The notes under the pieces are model-generated. The model saw nothing but the letters and a program-made list of their open reading frames with translations. It was not told the DNA's origin and did no database searches. The translations under genes and the position numbers were made by a program. Below, piece by piece: positions 1-9,895 of a stretch of 64,000 nt of DNA. Every line of letters starts with the position of its first letter. Positions within the stretch are counted from its first letter, which is position 1. Source of the stretch: Xiphydria camelus (lineage: Eukaryota; Arthropoda; Insecta; Hymenoptera; Xiphydriidae). Location of the stretch: positions 29,284,955-29,348,954 of the forward strand of contig OY783191.1 in assembly GCA_963678675.1 (NCBI GenBank), written 5' to 3'.

Positions 1-116
1 AAACATATGTAAATACGTATATTTATACCTGTACGCGTTGGTTTCGCGGTAAGCTTTGTACGCAAGATTGTTATTCCGGATCTCAATCTAATTCATTAGA
101 GCTCAATAGCTTCTCG

Positions 117-127
117 GCTCAATGAGC
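117..127 (+). repeat. Palindromic site GCTCA-A-TGAGC (example)
   Basis: A perfect 5-bp inverted repeat around one central base, present in A, B, C, D and G monomers. It is altered in F (gttcaatgagc), E and AE (gctcaacgagc), the D sub-lineage with gctcaatgacc, and the F sub-lineage with gttcaataagc. It could be a dimeric protein-binding site, but no known factor is assigned. Confidence 0.4.
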
Positions 128-187
128 TAAGATCAAAAGTGTGTATACCGCCGCAGAGTGCAGCGAGTCAATGGGAAACAGGGAAAA

Positions 188-193
188 AATAAA
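188..193 (+). promoter_or_regulatory. AATAAA hexamer, polyadenylation-signal-like (example)
   Basis: In A, D, E, F and G monomers the stretch gaaaaaataaaaaactcg contains AATAAA on the + strand, about 90 bases upstream of the TATA-like octamer. In B and C monomers this stretch is atatatccaaaac or aaaatatccaaaac and lacks the hexamer. Function is unproven, and the hexamer is frequent in AT-rich DNA. Confidence 0.2.
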
Positions 194-276
194 AAACTCG
201 CGTGATTACCGATATGACATTTAACTAAAATAGTATCTTCTAAAAATGGATATTGCATTTCTACGCAAGTTAGTTC

Positions 277-284
277 TATATAAA
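277..284 (+). promoter_or_regulatory. TATA-box-like octamer at monomer junctions (example)
   Basis: The junction reads ttctatataaacatatg. TATATAAA fits the eukaryotic TATAWAAR consensus and recurs at nearly every junction with a ctatat tail. It is weakened to cgtataaat before C monomers and broken by the inserted base (ctataataaac) at 41641, 52099, 52945 and 63987. Promoter function is only a possibility, because an AT-rich junction could match by chance and then be copied by amplification. Confidence 0.25.
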
Positions 285-561
285 CATATGTAAATACGTA
301 TATTTATACCTGTACGCGTTGGTTTCGCGGTACGCTTTGTACGCAAGATTGTTATTCCGGATCTCAATCTAATTCATTAGAGCTCAATAGCTTCTCGGCT
401 CAATGAGCTAAGATCAAAAGTGTGTATACCGCCGCACAGTGCAGCGAGTCAATGGGAAACAGAGAATATATCCAAAACTCGCGTGATTACCGATATGACA
501 TTTAACTAAAATAGTATCTTCTAAAAATGGATATTGCGTTTCACGCAAGTTAGTTCCGTAT
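282..561 (+). repeat. Representative class B monomer (280 bp)
   Basis: Head as in class A with cgcgttgg, but ggtacgc, caagattg, ctcaatcta, gccgcacagtg, cagagaatatatcc and the tail gcgtttcacgc followed by gttccgtat. The tcacgc tail is one base shorter than tctacgc, which explains 280 rather than 281. In every case a monomer with this tail is followed by a class C head (aaattgcac), so B and C behave as a fixed dimer of 568 bp. Confidence 0.9.
312..333 (+). repeat. Imperfect hairpin GTACGCG / CGCGGTAC (example)
   Basis: The left arm GTACGCG (312-318) pairs with CGCGGTAC (326-333) with one bulged G and a 7-base loop ttggttt. Monomers with ggtaagc (A, AB, AE and some G) lose the outermost base pair, and C and G heads (tacgggt, tgggggt) lose more. 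It is a CpG-rich, potentially structured element in a subset of monomers. Confidence 0.4.
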
Positions 562-849
562 AAATTGCACATCGGCAAATACGTTGGTATTTATCCATGT
601 ACGGGTCGGTTTCGCGGTACGCTTTGTACGCAAGATGGTTATTCCGGATCTCAGTCTAGTTCATTAGAGCTCAATAGCTTCTCGGCTCAATGAGCTAAGA
701 TCAAAAGTGTGTATACCGCCGCACAGTGCAGCGAGTCAATGGGAAACAGAGAAAATATCCAAAACTCGCGTGATTACCGATATGACATTTAACTAAAATA
801 ATATCTTCTAAAAATGGATATTGCATTTCTACGCAAGTTAGTTCTATAT
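562..849 (+). repeat. Representative class C monomer (288 bp)
   Basis: The head is aaattgcacatcggcaaata, then cgttggtatttatccatg and tacgggtcgg, seven bases longer than the class A head. The body has caagatgg, ctcagtctagttc, gccgcacagtg and cagagaaaatatcc, and the tail is tctacgc. A subset carries aataatatc in place of aatagtatc, for example this copy and those at 2258, 8764, 13870, 27184 and 30303. It is found after B, AB, EB or another monomer with the tcacgc/ccgtat tail. Confidence 0.9.
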
Positions 850-1132
850 AAACATATGTAAATACGTATATTTATACCTGTACGCGTCGGTTTCGCGGTA
901 CGCTTTGTACGCAAAAGATGGTTATTCCGGATCTCAAACTAATTCATTAGAACTTAATAGCTTCTCGGCTCAATGAGCTAAGATCAAAAGTGTGTATACC
1001 GCCGCAGAGTGCAGCGAGTCAATGGGAAACAGGGAAAAAATAAAAAACTCGCGTGATTACCGATATGACATTTAACTAAAATAGTATTTTCTAAAAATGG
1101 ATATTGCATTTCTACGCAAGTTAGTTCTATAT
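850..1132 (+). repeat. Representative class D monomer (283 bp)
   Basis: Head aaacatatg with cgcgtcgg, ggtacgc, then caaaagatgg (two extra bases, giving 283) and ctcaaactaattc. The back is A-like: cagagtgcagcg and cagggaaaaaat. A sub-lineage has agaacttaat in place of agagctcaat (850, 2546, 9052, 18966, 47297, 53796, 57196, 59751). Another has gtcgattt (1695, 43335), and another has atgacctaag (12458, 22372, 29459). These are useful lineage markers. Confidence 0.9.
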
Positions 1133-1413
1133 AAACATATGTAAATACGTATATTTATACCTGTACGCGTTGGTTTCGCGGTAAGCTTTGTACGCAAGAT
1201 TGTTATTCCGGATCTCAATCTAATTCATTAGAGCTCAATAGCTTCTCGGCTCAATGAGCTAAGATCAAAAGTGTGTATACCGCCGCAGAGTGCAGCGAGT
1301 CAATGGGAAACAGGGAAAAAATAAAAAACTCGCGTGATTACCGATATGACATTTAACTAAAATAGTATTTTCTAAAAATGGATATTGCATTTCTACGCAA
1401 GTTAGTTCTATAT
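1133..1413 (+). repeat. Representative class A monomer (281 bp)
   Basis: Diagnostic states in order: head aaacatatgtaaatacg, then cgcgttgg, ggtaagc (a HindIII-like aagctt that other classes lack), caagattg, ctcaatcta, ctcaatgagc, gtgtgtataccgccgcagag, cagggaaaaaat, usually gtattttc, and tail tctacgc. Plain A copies start at 1, 1133, 2829, 5940, 15854, 42773, 45599, 47580 and 54079. The A front is more often joined to B-like or E-like backs (classes AB and AE). Confidence 0.9.
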
Positions 1414-1694
1414 AAACATATGTAAATACGTATATTTATACCTGTACGCGTCGGTTTCGCGGTACGCTTTGTACTCAAGATTGTTATTCCGGATCTCAGT
1501 CTAGTTCATTAGAGCTCAATAGCTTCTCGGCTCAACGAGCTAAGATCAAAAGTGTGTATACCGCCGCAGAGTGGAGCGAGTCAATGGGAAACAAGGAAAA
1601 AATAAAAAACTCGCGTGATTACCGATATGACATTTAACTAAAATAGTATCTTCTAAAAATGGATATTGCATTTCTACGCAAGTTAGTTCTATAT
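1414..1694 (+). repeat. Representative class E monomer (281 bp)
   Basis: Head aaacatatg with cgcgtcgg, gtactcaagattg (tact where other classes have tacg), ctcagtctagttc, ctcaacgagc, cagagtggagcg and caaggaaaaaat. A complete E was seen only here and at 43054, in the same neighbourhood (A before, D with gtcgattt after). Its front recurs joined to a B back (class EB) and its back recurs joined to an A front (class AE). Confidence 0.85.
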
Positions 1695-1977
1695 AAACAT
1701 ATGTAAATACGTATATTTATACCTGTACGCGTCGATTTCGCGGTACGCTTTGTACGCAAAAGATGGTTATTCCGGATCTCAAACTAATTCATTAGAGCTC
1801 AATAGCTTCTCGGCTCAATGAGCTAAGATCAAAAGTGTGTATACCGCCGCAGAGTGCAGCGAGTCAATGGGAAACAGGGAAAAAATAAAAAACTCGCGTG
1901 ATTACCGATATGACATTTAACTAAAATAGTATCTTCTAAAAATGGATATTGCATTTCTACGCAAGTTAGTTCTATAT

Positions 1978-3392
1978 AAACATATGTAAATTCGTATATT
2001 TATACCTGTACGCGTTGGTTTCGCGGTACGCTTTGTACGCAAGATTGTTATTCCGGATCTCAATCTAATTCATTAGAGCTCAATAGCTTCTCGGCTCAAT
2101 GAGCTAAGATCAAAAGTTTGTATACCGCCGCACAGTGCAGCGAGTCAATGGGAAACAGAGAATATATCCAAAACTCGCGTGATTACCGATATGACATTTA
2201 ACTAAAATAGTATCTTCTAAAAATGGATATTGCGTTTCACGCAAGTTAGTTCCGTATAAATTGCACATCGGCAAATACGTTGGTATTTATCCATGTACGG
2301 GTCGGTTTCGCGGTACGCTTTGTACGCAAGATGGTTATTCCGGATCTCAGTCTAGTTCATTAGAGCTCAATAGCTTCTCGGCTCAATGAGCTAAGATCAA
2401 AAGTGTGTATACCGCCGCACAGTGCAGCGAGTCAATGGGAAACAGAGAAAATATCCAAAACTCGCGTGATTACCGATATGACATTTAACTAAAATAATAT
2501 CTTCTAAAAATGGATATTGCATTTCTACGCAAGTTAGTTCTATATAAACATATGTAAATACGTATATTTATACCTGTACGCGTCGGTTTCGCGGTACGCT
2601 TTGTACGCAAAAGATGGTTATTCCGGATCTCAAACTAATTCATTAGAACTTAATAGCTTCTCGGCTCAATGAGCTAAGATCAAAAGTGTGTATACCGCCG
2701 CAGAGTGCAGCGAGTCAATGGGAAACAGGGAAAAAATAAAAAACTCGCGTGATTACCGATATGACATTTAACTAAAATAGTATTTTCTAAAAATGGATAT
2801 TGCATTTCTACGCAAGTTAGTTCTATATAAACATATGTAAATACGTATATTTATACCTGTACGCGTTGGTTTCGCGTTAAGCTTTGTACGCAAGATTGTT
2901 ATTCCGGATCTCAATCTAATTCATTAGAGCTCAATAGCTTCTCGGCTCAATGAGCTAAGATCAAAAGTGTGTATACCGCCGCAGAGTGCAGCGAGTCAAT
3001 GGGAAACAGGGAAAAAATAAAAAACTCGCGTGATTACCGATATGACATTTAACTAAAATAGTATTTTCTAAAAATGGATATTGCATTTCTACGCAAGTTA
3101 GTTCTATATAAACATATGTAAATACGTATATTTATACCTGTACGCGTCGGTTTCGCGGTACGCTTTGTACGCAAAAGATGGTTATTCCGGATCTCAAACT
3201 AATTCATTAGAGCTCAATAGCTTCTCGGCTCAATGAGCTAAGATCAAAAGTGTGTATACCGCCGCAGAGTGCAGCGAGTCAATGGGAAACAGGGAAAAAA
3301 TAAAAAACTCGCGTGATTACCGATATGACATTTAACTAAAATAGTATCTTCTAAAAATGGATATTGCATTTCTACGCAAGTTAGTTCTATAT
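1978..3392 (+). repeat. Shortened 5-mer copy of the 6-mer unit (1415 bp)
   Basis: Monomer starts and classes: 1978 B, 2258 C, 2546 D (agaacttaat), 2829 A, 3110 D. Relative to 282-1977 the class E monomer is missing, so the copy is exactly 281 bp shorter. The A at 2829 has ggtttcgcgttaagc, a private change. The final D lacks the gtcgattt marker of the one at 1695. Confidence 0.85.
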
Positions 3393-3673
3393 AAACATAT
3401 GTAAATACGTATATTTATACCTGTACGCGTTGGTTTCGCGGTACGCTTTGTACGCAAGATTGTTATTCCGGATCTCAATCTAATTCATTAGAGCTCAATA
3501 GCTTCTCGGCTCAATGAGCTAAGATCAAAAGTTTGTATACCGCCGCACAGTGCAGCGAGTCAATGGGAAACAGAGAAAATATCCAAAACTCGCGTGATTA
3601 CCGATATGATATTTAACTAAAATAGTATCTTCTAAAAATGGATATTGCATTTCTACGCAAGTTAGTTCTATAT
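3393..3673 (+). repeat. Representative class B1 monomer (281 bp)
   Basis: The front is the same as B, but gtttgtatacc replaces gtgtgtatacc, cagagaaaatatcc replaces cagagaatatatcc, and the tail is gcatttctacgc with ctatat. Because its tail is the standard one, B1 is followed by an aaacatatg head, not by C. Copies start at 3393, 4242, 6221, 9335, 12741, 41078, 43618, 46448, 48144, 49561, 54643 and 61734, and in the second 35-mer. Confidence 0.85.
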
Positions 3674-3953
3674 AAACATATGTAAATACGTATATTTATA
3701 CCTGTACGCGTCGGTTTCGCGGTACGCTTTGTACGCAAGATGGTTATTCCGGATCTCAATCTAATTCATTAGAGCTCAATAGCTTCTCGGTTCAATGAGC
3801 TAAGATCAAAAGTGTGTATATCGCCGCAGAGTGCAGCGAGTCAATGGGAAACAAGGAAAAAATAAAAAACTCGCGTGATTACCGATATGACATTTAACTA
3901 AAATAGTATCTTCTAAAAATGGGTATTGCATTTCACGCAAGTTAGTTCTATAT
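3674..3953 (+). repeat. Representative class F monomer (280 bp)
   Basis: Head aaacatatg with cgcgtcgg, caagatgg and ctcaatcta. The class signature is cggttcaatgagc (t for c), gtgtgtatatcgcc, caaggaaaaaat and gggtattgcatttcacgc. A sub-lineage has gtgtttacc in place of gtgattacc (6785, 10184, 11603, 15003 and many later copies). Every monomer with the gggtattgc/tcacgc tail is followed by an aaattacac head (class G or a G-headed chimera). Confidence 0.9.
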
Positions 3954-4241
3954 AAATTACACATCTGCAAATACGTTGGTATTTATCCATGTGGGGGTCG
4001 GTTTCGCGGTACGCTTTGTACGCAAGATGGTTATTCCGGATCTCAAACTAATTCATTAGAGCTCAATAGCTTCTCGGCTCAATGAGCTAAGATCAAAAGT
4101 GTGTATACCGCCGCAGAGTGCAGCGAGTCAATGGGAAACAGGGAAAAAATAAAAAACTCGCGTGATTACCGATATGACATTTAACTAAAATAGTATCTTC
4201 TAAAAATGGATATTGCATTTCTACGCAAGTTAGTTCTATAT
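3954..4241 (+). repeat. Representative class G monomer (288 bp)
   Basis: The head is aaattacacatctgcaaata, then cgttggtatttatccatg and tgggggtcgg, with the same seven-base length gain as class C. The body has caagatgg, ctcaaactaattc, cagagtgcagcg and cagggaaaaaat. Sub-lineages carry ggtttggcgg and gtcaacggg (10464, 15283, 31716, 33135), gtcaacggg without ggtttggcgg (7065, 60882), or ggtaagc (26616, 35124, 37105, 40222). It always follows F, forming a 568-bp dimer parallel to B-C. Confidence 0.9.
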
Positions 4242-5090
4242 AAACATATGTAAATACGTATATTTATACCTGTACGCGTTGGTTTCGCGGTACGCTTTGT
4301 ACGCAAGATTGTTATTCCGGATCTCAATCTAATTCATTAGAGCTCAATAGCTTCTCGGCTCAATGAGCTAAGATCAAAAGTTTGTATACCGCCGCACAGT
4401 GCAGCGAGTCAATGGGAAACAGAGAAAATATCCAAAACTCGCGTGATTACCGATATGACATTTAACTAAAATAGTATCTTCTAAAAATGGATATTGCATT
4501 TCTACGCAAGTTAGTTCTATATAAACATATGTAAATACGTATATTTATACCTGTACGCGTCTGTTTCGCGGTACGCTTTGTACGCAAGATGGTTATTCCG
4601 GATCTCAATCTAATTCATTAGAGCTCAATAGCTTCTCGGTTCAATGAGCTAAGATCAAAAGTGTGTATATCGCCGCAGAGTGCAGCGAGTCAATGGGAAA
4701 CAAGGAAAAAATAAAAAACTCGCGTGATTACCGATATGACATTTAACTAAAATAGTATCTTCTAAAAATGGGTATTGCATTTCACGCAAGTTAGTTCTAT
4801 ATAAATTACACATCTGCAAATACGTTGGTATTTATCCATGTGGGGGTCGGTTTCGCGGTACGCTTTGTACGCAAGATGGTTATTCCGGATCTCAAACTAA
4901 TTCATTAGAGCTCAATAGCTTCTCGGCTCAATGAGCTAAGATCAAAAGTGTGTATACCGCCGCAGAGTGCAGCGAGTCAATGGGAAACAGGGAAAAAATA
5001 AAAAACTCGCGTGATTACCGATATGACATTTAACTAAAATAGTATCTTCTAAAAATGGATATTGCATTTCTACGCAAGTTAGTTCTATAT
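4242..5090 (+). repeat. 3-mer B1-F-G, copy 2 (849 bp)
   Basis: Starts: 4242 B1, 4523 F, 4803 G. The F has gtctgtttcgcgg (t for g), a marker also seen in the F monomers at 13022, 22936 and 29742. This suggests those copies descend from this lineage, not from the F at 3674. Confidence 0.85.
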
Positions 5091-5939
5091 AAACATATGT
5101 AAATACGTATATTTATACCTGTACGCGTTGGTTTCGCGGTACGCTTTGTACGCAAGATTGTTATTCCGGATCTCAATCTAATTCATTAGAGCTCAATAGC
5201 TTCTCGGCTCAATGAGCTAAGATCAAAAGTGTGTATACCGCCGCACAGTGCAGCGAGTCAATGGGAAACAGAGAATATATCCAAAACTCGCGTGATTACC
5301 GATATGACATTTAACTAAAATAGTATCTTCTAAAAATGGATATTGCGTTTCACGCAAGTTAGTTCCGTATAAATTGCACATCGGCAAATACGTTGGTATT
5401 TATCCATGTACGGGTCGGTTTCGCGGTACGCTTTGTACGCAAGATGGTTATTCCGGATCTCAGTCTAGTTCATTAGAGCTCAATAGCTTCTCGGCTCAAT
5501 GAGCTAAGATCAAAAGTGTGTATACCGCCGCACAGTGCAGCGAGTCAATGGGAAACAGAGAAAATATCCAAAACTCGCGTGATTACCGATATGACATTTA
5601 ACTAAAATAGTATCTTCTAAAAATGGATATTGCATTTCTACGCAAGTTAGTTCTATATAAACATATGTAAATACGTATATTTATACCTGTACGCGTCGGT
5701 TTCGCGGTACGCTTTGTACGCAAGATGGTTATTCCGGATCTCAATCTAATTCATTAGAGCTCAATAGCTTCTCGGCTCAATGAGCTAAGATCAAAAGTGT
5801 GTATACCGCCGCAGAGTGCAGCGAGTCAATGGGAAACAGGGAAAAAATAAAAAACTCGCGTGATTACCGATATGACATTTAACTAAAATAGTATTTTCTA
5901 AAAATGGATATTGCATTTCTACGCAAGTTAGTTCTATAT
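5091..5939 (+). repeat. Linking monomers B-C-F/A before the 35-mer
   Basis: Starts: 5091 B, 5371 C (gtatcttc form), 5659 F/A chimera. The chimera has an F-like front (caagatgg, ctcaatcta) and an A-like back (cggctcaatgag, cagagtgcag, caggg, gtattttc). The same chimera followed by an A occurs at 42492. Identity to the 9914-bp-distant copy starts inside it, just after the t/a difference at 5745. Confidence 0.8.
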
Positions 5940-6501
5940 AAACATATGTAAATACGTATATTTATACCTGTACGCGTTGGTTTCGCGGTAAGCTTTGTAC
6001 GCAAGATTGTTATTCCGGATCTCAATCTAATTCATTAGAGCTCAACAGCTTCTCGGCTCAATGAGCTAAGATCAAAAGTGTGTATACCGCCGCAGAGTGC
6101 AGCGAGTCAATGGGAAACAGGGAAAAAATAAAAAACTCGCGTGATTACCGATATGACATTTAACTAAAATAGTATCTTCTAAAAATGGATATTGCATTTC
6201 TACGCAAGTTAGTTCTATATAAACATATGTAAATACGTATATTTATACCTGTACGCGTTGGTTTCGCGGTACGCTTTGTACGCAAGATTGTTATTCCGGA
6301 TCTCAATCTAATTCATTAGAGCTCAATCGCTTCTCGGCTCAATGAGCTAAGATCAAAAGTTTGTATACCGCCGCACAGTGCAGCGAGTCAATGGGAAACA
6401 GAGAAAATATCCAAAACTCGCGTGATTACCGATATGACATTTAACTAAAATAGTATCTTCTAAAAATGGATATTGCATTTCTACGCAAGTTAGTTCTATA
6501 T

Positions 6502-6784
6502 AAACATATGTAAATACGTTGGTATTTATCCATGTACGGGTCGGTTTCGCGGTACGCTTTGTACGCAAGATGGTTATTCCGGATCTCAGTCTAGTTCATT
6601 AGAGCTCAATAGCTTCTCGGCTCAATGAGCTAAGATCAAAAGTGTGTATACCGCCGCACAGTGCAGCGAGTCAATGGGAAACAGAGAAAATATCCAAAAC
6701 TCGCGTGATTACCGATATGACATTTAACTAAAATAGTATCTTCTAAAAATGGATATTGCATTTCTACGCAAGTTAGTTCTATAT
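6502..6784 (+). repeat. Hybrid-head C monomer (283 bp)
   Basis: It begins aaacatatgtaaatacg like A and then continues ttggtatttatccatg with tacgggtcgg like C. The switch lies in the shared aaatacg. The head is 43 bases against 41 (A) and 48 (C), which gives exactly 283 bp. The rest is ordinary C. Identical hybrids start at 16416 and 62015. Confidence 0.88.
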
Positions 6785-7635
6785 AAACATATGTAAATAC
6801 GTATATTTATACCTGTACGCGTCGGTTTCGCGGTACGCTTTGTACGCAAGATGGTTATTCCGGATCTCAATCTAATTCATTAGAGCTCAATAGCTTCTCG
6901 GTTCAATGAGCTAAGATCAAAAGTGTGTATATCGCCGCAGAGTGCAGCGAGTCAATGGGAAACAAGGAAAAAATAAAAAACTCGCGTGTTTACCGATATG
7001 ACATTTAACTAAAATAGTATCTTCTAAAAATGGGTATTGCATTTCAAGCAAGTTAGTTCTATATAAATTACACATCTGCAAATACGTTGGTATTTATCCA
7101 TGTGGGGGTCGGTTTCGCGGTACGCTTTGTACGCAAGATGGTTATTCCGGATCTCAAACTAATTCATTAGAGCTCAATAGCTTCTCGGCTCAATGAGCTA
7201 AGATCAAAAGTGTGTATACCGCCGCAGAGTGCAGCGAGTCAACGGGAAACAAGGAAAAAATAAAAAACTCGCGTGATTGCCGATATGACATTTAACTAAA
7301 ATAGTATCTTCTAAAAATGGATATTGCATTTCTACGCAAGTTAGTTCTATATAAACATATGTAAATACGTATATTTATACCTGTACGCGTCGGTTTCGCG
7401 GTACGCTTTGTACGCAAAAGATGGTTATTCCGGATCTCAAACTAATTCATTAGAGCTCAATAGCTTCTCGGCTCAATGAGCTAAGATCAAAAGTGTGTAT
7501 ACCGCCGCAGAGTGCAGCGAGTCAATGGGAAACAGGGAAAAAATAAAAAACTCGCGTGATTACCGATATGACATTTAACTAAAATAGTATTTTCTAAAAA
7601 TGGATATTGCATTTCTACGCAAGTTAGTTCTATAT

Positions 7636-7915
7636 AAACATATGTAAATACGTATATTTATACCTGTACGCGTTGGTTTCGCGGTAAGCTTTGTACGCAA
7701 GATTGTTATTCCGGATCTCAATCTAATTCATTAGAGCTCAATAACTTCTCGGCTTATTGAGCTAAGATCAAAGTGTGTATACCGCCGCACAGTGCAGCGA
7801 GTCAATGGGAAACAGAGAAAATATCCAAAACTCGCGTGATTACCGATATGACATTTAACTAAAATAGTATCTTCTAAAAATGGATATTGCATTTCTACGC
7901 AAGTTAGTTCTATAT
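7636..7915 (+). repeat. A/B1 chimera with one-base deletion (280 bp)
   Basis: A class A front (ggtaagc, caagattg) is joined to a B1-type back (cacagtg, cagagaaaatatcc, tctacgc). In the middle it reads ctcaataacttctcggcttattgag and gatcaaagtg, so one a of the usual gatcaaaagtg is missing and the palindromic gctcaatgagc is altered. The only other copy is at 17550, in the second 35-mer. Confidence 0.85.
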
Positions 7916-9615
7916 AAACATATGTAAATACGTATAATTATACCTGTACGCGTCGGTTTCGCGGTACGCTTTGTACGCAAGATGGTTATTCCGGATCTCA
8001 ATCTAATTCATTAGAGCTCAATAGCTTCTCGGTTCAATGAGCTAAGATCAAAAGTGTGTATATCGCCGCAGAGTGCAGCGAGTCAATGGGAAACAAGGAA
8101 AAAATAAAAAACTCGCGTGATTACCGATATGACATTTAACTAAAATAGTATCTTCTAAAAATGGGTATTGCATTTCACGCAAGTTAGTTCTATATAAATT
8201 ACACATCTGCAAATACGTTGGTATTTATCCATGTGGGGGTCGGTTTCGCGGTACGCTTTGTACGCAAGATGGTTATTCCGGATCTCAAACTAATTCATTA
8301 GAGCTCAATAGCTTCTCGGCTCAATGAGCTAAGATCAAAAGTGTGTATACCGCCGCAGAGTGCAGCGAGTCAATGGGAAACAGGGAAAAAATAAAAAACT
8401 CGCGTGATTACCGATATGACATTTAACTAAAATAGTATCTTCTAAAAATGGATATTGCATTTCTACGCAAGTTAGTTCTATATAAACATATGTAAATACG
8501 TATATTTATACCTGTACGCGTTGGTTTCGCGGTACGCTTTGTACGCAAGATTGTTATTCCGGATCTCAATCTAATTCATTAGAGCTCAATAGCTTCTCGG
8601 CTCAATGAGCTAAGATCAAAAGTGTGTATACCGCCGCACAGTGCAGCGAGTCAATGGGAAACAGAGAATATATCCAAAACTCGCGTGATTACCGATATGA
8701 CATTTAACTAAAATAGTATCTTCTAAAAATGGATATTGCGTTTCACGCAAGTTAGTTCCGTATAAATTGCACATCGGCAAATACGTTGGTATTTATCCAT
8801 GTACGGGTCGGTTTCGCGGTACGCTTTGTACGCAAGATGGTTATTCCGGATCTCAGTCTAGTTCATTAGAGCTCAATAGCTTCTCGGCTCAATGAGCTAA
8901 GATCAAAAGTGTGTATACCGCCGCACAGTGCAGCGAGTCAATGGGAAACAGAGAAAATATCCAAAACTCGCGTGATTACCGATATGACATTTAACTAAAA
9001 TAATATCTTCTAAAAATGGATATTGCATTTCTACGCAAGTTAGTTCTATATAAACATATGTAAATACGTATATTTATACCTGTACGCGTCGGTTTCGCGG
9101 TACGCTTTGTACGCAAAAGATGGTTATTCCGGATCTCAAACTAATTCATTAGAACTTAATAGCTTCTCGGCTCAATGAGCTAAGATCAAAAGTGTGTATA
9201 CCGCCGCAGAGTGCAGGGAGTCAATGGGAAACAGGGAAAAAATAAAAAACTCGCGTGATTACCGATATGACATTCAACTAAAATAGTATCTTCTAAAAAT
9301 GGATATTGCATTTCTACGCAAGTTAGTTCTATATAAACATATGTAAATACGTATATTTATACCTGTACGCGTTGGTTTCGCGGTACGCTTTGTACGCAAG
9401 ATTGTTATTCCGGATCTCAATCTAATTCATTAGAGCTCAATAGCTTCTCGGCTCAATGAGCTAAGATCAAAAGTTTGTATACCGCCGCACAGTGCAGCGA
9501 GTCAATGGGAAACAGAGAAAATATCCAAAACTCGCGTGATTACCGATATGACATTTAACTAAAATAGTATCTTCTAAAAATGGATATTGCATTTCTACGC
9601 AAGTTAGTTCTATAT

Positions 9616-9895
9616 AAACATATGCAAATACGTATATTTATACCTGTACGCGTCGGTTTCGCGGTACGCTTTGTACTCAAGATTGTTATTCCGGATCTCA
9701 ATCTAATTCATTAGAGCTCAATAGCTTCTCGGCTCAATGAGCTAAGATCAAAAGTGTGTATACCGCCGCACAGTGCAGCGAGTCAATGGGAAACAGAGAA
9801 TATATCCAAAACTCGCGTGATTACCGATATGACATTTAACTAAAATAGTATCTTCTAAAAATGGATATTGCGTTTCACGCAAGTTAGTTCCGTAT
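9616..9895 (+). repeat. Representative EB combination monomer (280 bp)
   Basis: The front is class E (cgcgtcgg, gtactcaagattg) with ctcaatcta, joined to a class B back (cacagtg, cagagaatatatcc, gcgtttcacgc). This copy also has catatgcaaatacg (c for t), a private marker shared with 19530, 57479 and 60034. Copies at 40510, 41924 and 49842 lack it. It is always followed by class C. Confidence 0.85.

Larger units (their letters stand above)
1..281 (+). repeat. First monomer of the window, class A
   Basis: A complete monomer that happens to begin at base 1. G+C is 103 of 281 bases, with 49 C, 54 G and 15 CpG. It carries ggtaagc, cagagtgcagcg and caggg, with gtatcttc where many A copies have gtattttc. 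The array continues beyond the left edge of the window. Confidence 0.9.
282..1977 (+). repeat. 6-mer higher-order repeat, copy 1 (1696 bp)
   Basis: Monomer starts and classes: 282 B, 562 C, 850 D (agaacttaat), 1133 A, 1414 E, 1695 D (gtcgattt). The next six-mer begins at 1978 with the same B-C-D-A order at an exact 1696-bp offset, which defines the unit. The copies differ at single sites, for example aaattcg at 1985 and gtttgtat in the second B. Confidence 0.85.
3393..4241 (+). repeat. 3-mer B1-F-G, copy 1 (849 bp)
   Basis: Starts: 3393 B1, 3674 F, 3954 G. It is followed at exactly 849 bp by a second B1-F-G. The B1 here has cgatatgatattt (t for c), which the second copy lacks. Confidence 0.85.

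Noticed and set aside
3780..3800. Polymerase III B-box or tRNA T-arm in class F (cggttcaatgagc)
   Set aside because: It matches only the first part (GGTTCAA) of the B box and lacks the closing CC. There is no A box or cloverleaf, and the state is a single c-to-t change from the common gctcaatgagc.
6353..6568. Minus-strand open frame of 71 codons, with identical copies at 16267-16482 and 61866-62081
   Set aside because: It starts at TTG and exists only where the hybrid-head monomer follows a B1. It spans a monomer junction and has no recognisable motif. Its recurrence is explained by duplication of the satellite.
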